A stretch of DNA of 5,558 nt, taken from assembly GCA_020344715.1 (NCBI GenBank), contig CP070828.1:1092857-1098414 (forward strand), in the 5' to 3' direction. Source of the DNA: Candidatus Bathyarchaeota archaeon. GTDB taxonomy: Archaea; Thermoproteota; Bathyarchaeia; Bathyarchaeales; Bathyarchaeaceae. A program made the translations under genes and the position numbers. The notes under the pieces were generated by a model. The model ran no database searches, was not told the origin of the DNA, and saw only the letters and a list, made by a program, of their open reading frames with translations. Positions 1-4,886 of this stretch are shown here, piece after piece. Each line of letters starts with the position of its first letter. Position 1 is the stretch's first letter.

Positions 1-141
1 GCTTATTTGAGTAAGCTCGGTCTGGATGATTGGCAATTTCTTGTCTTTTTTCCATATTCCTTGAATTATTGGAACAACATATTTTACTATCGCATCTATT
101 CTTTCTTCGTCGATACGGCATTCTTTAAAAATCCTGTTCAT
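1..141 (-). CDS. Unrecognised protein, 5' part only (runs off the window start)
   Basis: This minus-strand frame is open for 47 codons from an ATG at 141 to base 1 and continues outside the window. It begins MNRIFKECRIDEERIDAIVK and goes on with an apolar stretch (YVVPIIQGIW) and a lysine-rich patch, a mix of charged and hydrophobic residues typical of a folded soluble protein. I do not recognise the family. The same phase is open further upstream to an ATG at 189, which would add MAKYG, a TAG codon at 174-172, and ten more plausible residues (FLVVPIDPSR). The gene may therefore start at 189 and be broken by a nonsense codon, or start at 141. The ATG at 141 has GAGG directly against it, too close for a good Shine-Dalgarno site. 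A TATA-like ATATAAC at 229-223 would place transcription start near 200, which fits the 189 ATG better. The opposite-strand frame across this stretch is rich in aromatic residues and looks like its shadow. Confidence 0.5.
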   Translation of the reverse strand, partial: MNRIFKECRIDEERIDAIVKYVVPIIQGIWKKDKKLPIIQTELTQIS

Positions 142-201
142 CCTCGATGGATCGATGGGAACGACAAGGAACTAACCGTATTTTGCCATTATGAACGCCG
201 A

Positions 202-507
202 TTAATCCTCGACCTGAAGCGTGTTATATGATTTGTGAACTTCTAATCCATGCATGTTAGCGTTCTGTAGATAGAGTACGCTCGGGTCAGCAACCTGTAG
301 ATTGCCACGCTCCAAAACCTTCCTTCTGTGTCCTTGTCTATGCGCAAGTTGAACAACGATAGCTTCAGTTTTTAGATCAGACTCTATGATTCAAGAGTTC
401 ACGCCTGAGAAGATCTCATCTGGGAGAAACATGTGCGAAAAACCTGTTTTCGAGGTGGACATAGAGACCAACTCTATCTCCGCACTTCTCTCGCAATCCG
501 CGCTCAC
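202..507 (-). pseudogene. Small unrecognised reading frame with one in-frame TGA
   Basis: A GTG at 507 lies seven bases after a GAGGTGA motif (521-515) that overlaps the stop of the rhodanese-ABM gene, an arrangement typical of translational coupling. The frame runs 38 codons (begins MSADCERSAEIELV) to a TGA at 393-391. It then stays open for another 62 codons (for example TEAIVVQLAHRQGHRRKVLE) to a TAA at 204-202. There is no standard start codon just after the TGA, so the second half cannot easily be a separate gene. I do not recognise either half. It could be a real 38-residue peptide followed by chance open frame, a gene broken by a point mutation, or a readthrough product. A 56-codon plus-strand frame (386-556) overlaps the first half and also has reasonable composition, so strand assignment is not secure. 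Confidence 0.3.
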
Positions 508-514
508 TCGTACT

Positions 515-1099
515 TCACCTCATGATTTCCCCGTATTCCTCGTATGGCATTATTGAGAGATATTTCAGTAGCTCTGTGAATCCTTTGACGATGGTGGGTT
601 GCTTGTGGAACTCTTCATGAGCTTTCTTGCTTGCCCAGTAGGTTAGCATCATATATTTGGTTGGCTTGACAGCGATGTCTTTGTATGTTCCTTGAAGTCC
701 ACTTCCTCCGTAGGAAATTGTCGTCATTCTAAATATCTTAGAGCCCAGAAACCCTTTCATTCCAATCGTCACTCGGCACAACGTCTCAGTTTGCTTTTCG
801 AACTCGCTTTCCAAGCCGGGCTTAACTGAGAGATAGTTTATGGCACACAATATTGACTTTCCCTCTTTCTCGTATTTGGCAACATCCTCTTGTGAAATGA
901 AAGCAGCTTTAACGCCTCGCGTGTTCAAATATTCAACAGCTCTAGTCGCCCTACTACCAGTGTCGCAATAGAAACGCACGTCCTTGCCTCTTAAGAAATC
1001 GGTGTAGTACTCTAGATCGAATAGAGGAATGTTTAATGATCCCTTCACATGGCTTTTGAAGTACTCTTCTCTACTTCGTACGTCTACTATCAGGTTCAG
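515..1099 (-). CDS. Rhodanese-like domain fused to an ABM-like (antibiotic biosynthesis monooxygenase fold) domain
   Basis: The first part is a single rhodanese domain: LIVDVRSREEY, then HVKGSLNIPL, then the active-site loop YCDTGSRA, whose cysteine would carry a persulfide. The C-terminal ~110 residues, from INYLSVKPGLESEFEKQ to the end, have the pattern of small ABM/heme-monooxygenase-like dimeric domains, with an aromatic-rich strand (KYMMLTYWAS) followed by a helix (KKAHEEFHKQ). The role is inferred to be sulfur transfer or redox sensing in the cytoplasm; the ABM substrate is unknown. The first standard start in frame is GTG at 1048, but that would delete the conserved VDVR strand. In-frame homology clearly reaches 1099 (a CTG), just after a near-perfect Shine-Dalgarno AGGTGATT (1110-1103). 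Further upstream the phase holds TGA (1102-1100) and TAG (1111-1109), then rhodanese-like residues back to an ATG at 1144. It lies directly downstream of rubrerythrin, probably in one transcript. Confidence 0.82.
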   Translation of the reverse strand: MNLIVDVRSREEYFKSHVKGSLNIPLFDLEYYTDFLRGKDVRFYCDTGSRATRAVEYLNTRGVKAAFISQEDVAKYEKEGKSILCAINYLSVKPGLESEFEKQTETLCRVTIGMKGFLGSKIFRMTTISYGGSGLQGTYKDIAVKPTKYMMLTYWASKKAHEEFHKQPTIVKGFTELLKYLSIMPYEEYGEIMR

Positions 1100-1102
1100 T
1101 CA

Positions 1103-1110
1103 AATCACCT
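1103..1110 (-). promoter_or_regulatory. Strong Shine-Dalgarno motif ahead of the rhodanese-ABM gene
   Basis: The minus strand reads AGGTGATT, complementary to the usual 3' end of archaeal 16S rRNA. It ends three bases before an in-frame CTG at 1099; the GGTGA core is five bases from it. A TTG also overlaps its end, but in another frame that closes after about ten codons. The site marks where ribosomes should load, although no ATG, GTG or TTG in the gene's own frame lies at proper distance. Confidence 0.55.
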
Positions 1111-1148
1111 AGAGACGTTCATTGAGATCAATTCTAGTGCACATCGTC

Positions 1149-1652
1149 CTAGGCTACTTGGGAGAATTTCGCCTTTGGTGCTCCGCAAATGGGACACTTT
1201 TCAGGTGCCGTGTCCTCAACTGTGTGGCCACACACACCGCAGACATAGTAGTCGATTTCTGCCAAATCCCTGTTATTTCTCAGTGCTTCAACAGCCTTTG
1301 AAAACAGACTGGCGTGTACCTGTTCAACCTTATTTGCTACATCAAAGCTCCAAGCCGCTTGCTGCTTCCCCTCTTGTCTTGCAAGATCCAAGTATTTCGG
1401 ATACATCTTCTTGAATTCGAAAGTCTCGCCCGAAACTGCAGCGACCAAGTTGTCACTTGTCGACTTGACCTCTCCCATTATTCGCAGGTGATTGAGAGCG
1501 TGTATGGTCTCTGCTTCTGCCGCTGCTCTAAAAAGCCTTGCAACTTGTGCAAAGCCGTCTCTCGTTGCTTTCCGAGCAAAGGCCAAGTAGCGCCTATTTG
1601 CCTGCGACTCACCAGCAAACGCATCTTCCAAATTTTCACTTGTCCTACTCAT
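1149..1652 (-). CDS. Rubrerythrin
   Basis: This is a 167-residue non-haem iron protein that reduces hydrogen peroxide in the cytoplasm of anaerobes, taking electrons from rubredoxin-like carriers. The ferritin-like four-helix domain covers residues 1-130 and has the expected diiron ligands: E15 in GESQANRRY, the pair E48-x-x-H51 (ETIH), E76/E79 in GETFEF, and E110-x-x-H113 (EQVH). The C-terminal rubredoxin-like knuckle has C138-x2-C141 and C153-x2-C156, so both metal centres look intact, and the compact length fits the family. The open frame reaches 1682, but ATG at 1652 is preferred because GGTGGAG lies a few bases upstream and MSRTSENLEDAF is the normal family start. A TATA-like CTTATATT at 1698-1691 would give a short leader. 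The rhodanese-ABM gene follows within about 50 bases. Confidence 0.96.
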   Translation of the reverse strand: MSRTSENLEDAFAGESQANRRYLAFARKATRDGFAQVARLFRAAAEAETIHALNHLRIMGEVKSTSDNLVAAVSGETFEFKKMYPKYLDLARQEGKQQAAWSFDVANKVEQVHASLFSKAVEALRNNRDLAEIDYYVCGVCGHTVEDTAPEKCPICGAPKAKFSQVA

Positions 1653-1685
1653 CTTCACTCCACCATTAAACTCAATATGCAACTG

Positions 1686-1709
1686 CTCTGAATATAAGAA
1701 TACTCAGAG
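1686..1709 (-). promoter_or_regulatory. Rubrerythrin promoter: TATA box inside an inverted repeat
   Basis: On the minus strand CTTATATT (1698-1691) looks like an archaeal TATA box and predicts transcription start near 1670, about 18 bases before the ATG. It is bracketed by a perfect 6-base inverted repeat, CTCTGA at 1686-1691 and TCAGAG at 1704-1709, with half-site centres 18 bases apart. A dimeric repressor bound there would block TBP. The TATA call is fair; the operator call is inference from symmetry alone. Confidence 0.5.
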
Positions 1710-1745
1710 GCGCCAATTAGCGAAAGCAATTGAGGATACGCCTCT
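1706..1745 (+). other. Two-tier hairpin with GAAA tetraloop
   Basis: AGAGGCG (1706-1712) pairs perfectly with CGCCTCT (1739-1745). Inside it, CAATT (1714-1718) pairs with AATTG (1728-1732), and GC (1720-1721) pairs with GC (1726-1727), closing a GAAA loop (1722-1725) with one bulged A (1719). The plus-strand reading gives a GNRA loop and is followed by a pyrimidine tract (TCTTTTCCTTT). On the minus strand the structure lies downstream of the DUF6485 gene and upstream of the rubrerythrin promoter, so it could act as a 3' end for the former or as a regulatory structure. Confidence 0.45.
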
Positions 1746-1768
1746 TTTCCTTTCGCCTAGATCAAAGA

Positions 1769-1801
1769 CACCAATTCTCTAGACTGACTTGGTGCAATTG
1801 G
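1769..1801. repeat. Alternative overlapping inverted repeats just after the DUF6485 gene
   Basis: CACCAA (1769-1774) pairs with TTGGTG (1789-1794), and CCAATT (1771-1776) alternatively pairs with AATTGG (1796-1801). The two pairings share bases and so exclude one another. The element begins about a dozen bases after the minus-strand stop of the DUF6485 gene and could be part of its 3' end. There is only a short T-rich stretch after it, so a terminator call is weak. Confidence 0.3.
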
Positions 1802-1812
1802 CAAGTTGATCC

Positions 1813-2010
1813 CTAATGCTTGTGGAGGGATATGAATCTGCTGATGGATCTGTCAAAGGTTTTCTCGACTTCTGGAGGGAAATAGCAGGCTGGCAGTTCA
1901 TTGTGAGCCCTGTGGCTTCTTATGCAGTTGCAACATCTACCTTTTCGGTCACAGTGATATGTACATGGGCAATCTGCTAGATTAGTCTGCAAATTCGGAC
2001 AATCACTCAT
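1813..2010 (-). CDS. Small cysteine-rich protein, DUF6485-type
   Basis: This 65-residue protein has eight cysteines (C4, C14, C16, C20, C26, C27, C29, C42) in the pattern CPNLQTN, CPCTYHC, GRCCNCI and ELPACYFPPE, followed by an EKTFDRSISRF helix. I recognise this as the pattern of the DUF6485 family, small proteins of anaerobic bacteria and archaea with no established function. The cysteines suggest zinc or iron-sulfur binding, which is inference. The start is well supported: AGGTGA lies seven bases upstream of ATG 2010. A TATA-like TTTATT at 2076-2071 would give a leader of roughly 40 bases. It is transcribed towards rubrerythrin but separated from it by 160 bases of structured, promoter-bearing DNA, so it probably has its own transcript. 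Confidence 0.85.
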   Translation of the reverse strand: MSDCPNLQTNLADCPCTYHCDRKGRCCNCIRSHRAHNELPACYFPPEVEKTFDRSISRFISLHKH

Positions 2011-2105
2011 CCTTCGTTCACCTACTCTTGCACTTCAGACTTTAGAAATAGTTCATACTTCAAGCGCTCAAATAAACATATGTTGCAGTAGGTAAGTCAC
2101 ATGTC

Positions 2106-2459
2106 TTATTCGTATCGTTTTAGGTAAATCGGCTCTTCCCTGAGAAGACCCAGGAGTTCGCGATACGCTTCTATGGCTTTTTCCCGTTTTTTTCCTTTTA
2201 TCTTTAGAATTTCTGCCTCCAGTTTCTGCAGCTCGGTCAGAATCTTCATCTTGAACTCTTGTCTCTCAGCGCTGGCTGCGTAAAGCATCGCTTCATTCTT
2301 CAGCTCTAGCATATCCTTCATCACATCCAAGAATTGTGAATATCTATTATATCGCAATATGTAATAAACCTTCTTCCCTCTCTGTCTTACACGTATACAA
2401 CTGAACACGTGCGTCCTTGACCAATGCACCAAAGCCGGTCGACCACGGTCCATACCCAC
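2106..2459 (-). CDS. Winged-helix/coiled-coil protein, probable transcription regulator with damaged N-terminus
   Basis: The readable protein has 117 residues. Residues 15-36 (RTHVFSCIRVRQRGKKVYYI) resemble the end of a recognition helix followed by the wing of a winged-helix DNA-binding domain; the RGKKVYYILR segment is typical of the beta wing. Residues 40 to about 105 form long charged helices with heptad-like spacing (MKILTELQKLEAEILKIKGK), a likely dimerising coiled coil. The first helices of the winged helix are missing: the frame is closed by TAA a few codons before the GTG at 2459, and neither that GTG nor ATG 2453 has a well-spaced Shine-Dalgarno site. Another frame just upstream, from ATG 2569, reads MTRVVVKLSTSR and LSNLKVPEYSET between TAG and TGA, and may be the lost N-terminus. 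The target genes are unknown. Confidence 0.6.
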   Translation of the reverse strand: MGMDRGRPALVHWSRTHVFSCIRVRQRGKKVYYILRYNRYSQFLDVMKDMLELKNEAMLYAASAERQEFKMKILTELQKLEAEILKIKGKKREKAIEAYRELLGLLREEPIYLKRYE

Positions 2460-2569
2460 CCTGTTCCAAGAGTATTACTCGAAACAACCGATCAGGTCTC
2501 CGAGTATTCCGGAACCTTCAAATTAGAGAGCTAGCGTGATGTACTCAATTTCACGACTACTCTGGTCAT
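2460..2569 (-). pseudogene. Possible displaced N-terminus of the winged-helix gene
   Basis: From ATG 2569 the minus strand reads MTRVVVKLSTSR, TAG (2533-2531), LSNLKVPEYSET, TGA (2494-2492), SVVSSNTLG, then enters the region of the winged-helix gene in a different phase. The composition is protein-like and the position is where the missing N-terminal part should be. Joining it would require two nonsense reversals and a frame change, so this is tentative. Apart from this fragment I see nothing convincing between 2460 and 2710. Confidence 0.25.
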
Positions 2570-2710
2570 GCCATGTAGTACTAGAAGAAAGCGACAGCCA
2601 TTATTTCAACTGCCAACACTGTCTAGCCAGAAATCAGAAGCTCGCTACAGAGATAAGTCAGGCGAGCAAGCGCGCGGATTCGTTCGCCCTTGATTCTGAG
2701 ATTAACCTCT

Positions 2711-3010
2711 TCATCTCCGTGAGAGCGTCACGAATGCCCCAATTATCACCATTATCCCTATTAAAATGAGGATTCCTGGCCAAAAAATATCGAAAAGCCA
2801 AAGGATTCCAAGGCCAACGACGAAGACTCCAAAGGAAATTGCTCCCCACAAGCCTCCACCCGATCCAGGAGGCCCAAAGCAAGCTTCTCTCTCTTTTGTA
2901 TACCTTGTTCTTCGCCTGATTTTTGCCTCGGCAATCACGGGAGTTCCGCAGGAATCGCAAAGCTTTGCGTCCTCTTTCAACTTGGCTCCACAGTTCTTGC
3001 AGAAAGGCAA
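2711..3010 (-). CDS. Zinc-ribbon protein with two transmembrane segments
   Basis: This 99-residue protein opens with a zinc ribbon, C4-x2-C7 and C18-x2-C21 (FCKNCGAKL, LCDSCGTPV), the short zinc-ribbon type common at the start of archaeal membrane proteins. A basic linker (IRRRTRYTKE) and a Gly/Pro-rich turn (FGPPGSGGG) follow. Two hydrophobic helices come next, about residues 54-73 and 76-95, with a short turn containing WPG, and a basic tail. Topology is probably ribbon and both ends in the cytoplasm. The start is TTG at 3010: TGAGGT (3023-3018) lies seven bases upstream and MPFCKNCG is a standard beginning. A TATA-like ATATAAGA at 3070-3063 predicts a leader of about 30 bases. Function is unknown. 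Confidence 0.85.
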   Translation of the reverse strand: MPFCKNCGAKLKEDAKLCDSCGTPVIAEAKIRRRTRYTKEREACFGPPGSGGGLWGAISFGVFVVGLGILWLFDIFWPGILILIGIMVIIGAFVTLSRR

Positions 3011-3047
3011 CGATATGACCTCACAATTTGCGTTTTTTGCTTAGTCC

Positions 3048-3164
3048 CTACTTCTCTAAGTCTCTTATATGTTCTGCGCTCCGCTCAGTTTTCTCTTCTT
3101 CAGTGATGCTCCTCGTTGCTTCATCGCCTCGCTACATTCGTCAGAATACGTATTGTGAATTCAT
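3048..3164 (-). pseudogene. Small charged-helix frame with two in-frame stops
   Basis: From ATG 3164 the minus strand reads MNSQYVF, TGA (3143-3141), RM, TAG (3134-3132), then 27 codons of strikingly charged, helix-forming residues (including SITEEEKTERSAEHIRDLEK) ending in TAG at 3050-3048. The tail looks more like coding sequence than chance, but no start codon follows the second stop. It may be the remnant of a small gene, or a chance frame in purine-rich DNA. The zinc-ribbon gene starts 37 bases downstream. Confidence 0.25.
3061..3070 (-). promoter_or_regulatory. TATA box for the zinc-ribbon membrane protein
   Basis: The minus strand reads ATATAAGAGA. Its position predicts transcription start near 3040, leaving a leader of about 30 bases with a good Shine-Dalgarno site (3023-3018) before the TTG start. 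The box is inside the 3' end of the small broken frame at 3164-3048. Confidence 0.5.
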
Positions 3165-3170
3165 TAATAC

Positions 3171-3176
3171 TATAAA
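3171..3176 (+). promoter_or_regulatory. TATA box for the HTH/zinc-ribbon gene
   Basis: The sequence around TATAAA (3171-3176) is a good archaeal TATA box. Transcription would start near 3197-3200, where an ATG (3197) opens a 22-codon frame overlapping the start of the main gene. This fits either a leaderless transcript or a short leader of about 40-60 bases before the main start. Confidence 0.5.
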
Positions 3177-3196
3177 CCAGGATCTGCTATTGTTTC

Positions 3197-3265
3197 ATGG
3201 AATTAACAGGAGCTGAGAAGATAGAAGCACCAATGTGCTCACAGGAGAAATCCTCTTGCCTATAG
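3197..3265 (+). CDS. 22-codon upstream frame overlapping the HTH/zinc-ribbon gene start
   Basis: ATG 3197 lies about 25 bases after the TATA box, exactly where a leaderless archaeal transcript would begin. The frame encodes MELTGAEKIEAPMCSQEK and stops at TAG 3263-3265, overlapping the first codons of the main gene in another phase. It could be an upstream peptide that couples translation to the downstream gene, or the true N-terminus of that gene separated by an indel. It has no recognisable family. Confidence 0.25.
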   Translation: MELTGAEKIEAPMCSQEKSSCL

Positions 3266-3702
3266 ATAGAGAGAAATTCGATGGCGGAAAGCTCCACAGT
3301 AGTGTTGAGAACAAGATAGTTTCTTTTCTGAGTGAACGTAAAGAGAGGGCCTTCACATCCCATGAAATAATGGGAGGAGTGCATTTCCGCACCGATTTTA
3401 ACACTCTTGAAATCGCTAAGATGTCAACCTTTGCTATATCTGATTTCACTGCCCTTCTTTATGATTTGGTGAGAAGAGGAAAAGTGAGAATGAAGGTTGT
3501 CAGGGGGCGAATGTACTTCATGGTAGGCAGGAGCAGCGCCAAATGCCCCAAGTGCAAAATAGCGGTCGAGGAACCGAAAAAAACATGGAAGATGGCTGGA
3601 CGACCAGACAAGAGCGGTAAACGACTGCAACTGCAAATAGGGCTTTTCAAATGTCCTAAGCACGGGACATTCAGAACGGTCTTACACAAACAAAAGATCT
3701 AG
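3235..3702 (+). CDS. HTH plus C-terminal zinc-ribbon protein, uncharacterised archaeal family
   Basis: The 155-residue frame has an N-terminal part that reads as a winged helix: VENKIVSFLSERKERAFTSH (helix and turn), EIMGGVHF, then a long helix (MSTFAISDFTALLYDLVRRG) and a wing (KVRMKVVRGRMYFMV, residues 84-97). The C-terminal part is a zinc ribbon with C104-x2-C107 and C140-x2-H143 (KCPKC, FKCPKHG), ending in a basic tail (FRTVLHKQKI). I recall similar uncharacterised proteins from Bathyarchaeia-type archaea; a DNA- or RNA-binding role is inference. The first in-frame start is GTG 3235, with no clear ribosome site. TTG 3256 is preceded by GGAG (3244-3247) at eight bases and may be the true start. 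It ends in TAG 28 bases from the convergent acetyltransferase. Confidence 0.8.
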   Translation: MLTGEILLPIDREKFDGGKLHSSVENKIVSFLSERKERAFTSHEIMGGVHFRTDFNTLEIAKMSTFAISDFTALLYDLVRRGKVRMKVVRGRMYFMVGRSSAKCPKCKIAVEEPKKTWKMAGRPDKSGKRLQLQIGLFKCPKHGTFRTVLHKQKI

Positions 3703-3730
3703 ACAGCAGGAGATCTATTACCTGGCGGCC

Positions 3731-4645
3731 CTAGAACGAGTCGACACTAGTAGCGTGAAATCGATGGCCATATGTTTCTGTGAATGTCGCATCTGATAAT
3801 TGCTTGGACATCAACACATCATACCCTTCTCTCATGATTTTGTATCCACGCGACTGGTAAGTGCTCAGCGTATCCTTGTCCACAACTTTCTCGTCGATGA
3901 CCGTCTTTGCAGTTTTCTCTTCAACGTGAAGAATCAGCTCGTTGATTTCCTCTCGTGTCAAAGCCATGAGCTCCCGAACGTACGTGTTTCCTTCGTTCTC
4001 TCGTAGGAGAGCGTACCCTTTGTCCGTCACTATGCATTTTGCTGGTTGGATCTTTTTGCGGGTTACCAGCATTCTTCTGTACTGCTTGTCTCTTATGACG
4101 AAACCTGTGGAATTCCCTGTGACTCGAGTGTACAGTTCAGAAAGCTTGTCCCAATCTATCTTGCTTCTCTTTCCCGGCTTTCTAGCTGCATTCTTCATGT
4201 CTTCGATAGTCTTGTAAGCGCTAGAATAGACCACTGTGTCATTGTATCCGAGTTTTCGATAGAACGCGTGAGCTATGAGAATCTTGCTTGTGTATAGAAA
4301 GGAGAATCGATAGCCTTGTTCTCTGAAATAATCGTGGCTTCTTTGCATCAAAGCTTTGAAGATTCCCTTTCTCGCATGGACTGGGTGTGTGACGACTCCC
4401 CAAATTCCGCCGACAGTTTCTTCGGCTTCATGAAGTGTACGTGTCTGTATGTCCATGACACCTACGAAGCCAGCTACCTGCTTGTCTATCAAGGCAGCAT
4501 ATCCGACAGGACTATCCTTCAGTCTTGAATCGGCTCTGATTGTCCTGTCAAACACTGTCGGGTTGAACGGCCACCAAAAGGCATGCTGAAACAAAGGAAG
4601 AAGCTCCTCTTTGGATTGAAGTTCTCTATAGGTTGCGATCTTCAT
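3731..4645 (-). CDS. GNAT-family N-acetyltransferase
   Basis: This 304-residue enzyme is predicted to transfer an acetyl group from acetyl-CoA to an amine, in the cytoplasm. The GNAT fold occupies residues 1-140. Motif A is VVTHPVHARKGIFKALM (84-100), where RKGIFK is the pyrophosphate-binding loop of the R/Q-x-x-G-x-G/A type with the final glycine replaced by K. The conserved late strand and helix read FLYTS and FYRKLGY (128-134). The C-terminal half (residues 150-304) resembles the extra, GNAT-derived domain found in long Eis-like archaeal members, ending ...GYDVLMSKQL. The substrate is unknown. The open frame reaches 4786, but ATG 4645 has GGAG (4659-4656) upstream and starts with the normal MKIATYRELQ; the extra 47 residues look non-coding. 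It converges with the HTH/zinc-ribbon gene. Confidence 0.88.
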   Translation of the reverse strand: MKIATYRELQSKEELLPLFQHAFWWPFNPTVFDRTIRADSRLKDSPVGYAALIDKQVAGFVGVMDIQTRTLHEAEETVGGIWGVVTHPVHARKGIFKALMQRSHDYFREQGYRFSFLYTSKILIAHAFYRKLGYNDTVVYSSAYKTIEDMKNAARKPGKRSKIDWDKLSELYTRVTGNSTGFVIRDKQYRRMLVTRKKIQPAKCIVTDKGYALLRENEGNTYVRELMALTREEINELILHVEEKTAKTVIDEKVVDKDTLSTYQSRGYKIMREGYDVLMSKQLSDATFTETYGHRFHATSVDSF

Positions 4646-4824
4646 CTTGATGATTCTCCTTGTGCATCTACAACGCACTGACAAATTAGTTTTTTCAATT
4701 CTCTCAATACTTCCAGTCTCTTTCGTACGCAGTGTTTCATCAACACATTTCCAGTTGCTTTTCCTCGAAAAAAACCTGCCTGGCACTAGTCATTCTGACT
4801 TTGTTGACTGCCACCTATACAACA

Positions 4825-4847
4825 CCTAGGTTGCAACGTGCTAGCAC
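4825..4847. repeat. Three abutting palindromes upstream of the methyltransferase promoter
   Basis: CCTAGG (4825-4830), GTTGCAAC (4830-4837) and GTGCTAGCAC (4838-4847) are perfect palindromes lying end to end. The cluster finishes nine bases before the TATA-like box of the methyltransferase gene, in the BRE/activator position, and within the divergent region shared with the acetyltransferase gene. It is a candidate binding site for one or more dimeric regulators. Confidence 0.4.
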
Positions 4848-4855
4848 ATTTACAC

Positions 4856-4862
4856 TTTAATA
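4856..4862 (+). promoter_or_regulatory. TATA box for the methyltransferase gene
   Basis: TTTAATA is centred about 28 bases upstream of the GTG at 4887. That is the spacing expected when transcription starts at or next to the first codon, so the gene is probably translated from a leaderless mRNA, consistent with the absence of a Shine-Dalgarno motif. Confidence 0.5.
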
Positions 4863-4886
4863 GCAACTCATCGAACACTATAGTCT

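Noticed and set aside
7..231. Plus-strand 74-codon frame rich in F, Y and W
   Set aside because: Composition is unlike a normal protein, there is no ribosome site, and the opposite strand carries a better frame ending at base 1.
1049..1691. Two plus-strand frames opposite rubrerythrin and upstream of the rhodanese
   Set aside because: They lie antisense to a clearly recognisable rubrerythrin and show no family features.
2536..2769. Plus-strand 77-codon frame with a CxxC-like pair
   Set aside because: It overlaps the end of the zinc-ribbon membrane gene on the other strand, lacks a ribosome site, and has no recognisable pattern.
2658..2960. Minus-strand 100-codon frame in another phase of the zinc-ribbon gene
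   Set aside because: It is a shadow of the zinc-ribbon/TM protein; its tryptophan- and arginine-rich sequence is typical of a shifted glycine-rich frame.
3703..3730. Bidirectional terminator between the convergent genes
   Set aside because: The 28-base gap has no inverted repeat and no T tract on either strand.
4646..4786. 47-residue N-terminal extension of the acetyltransferase
   Set aside because: The sequence is basic and unlike the family; a GGAG site and a typical GNAT start support ATG 4645.
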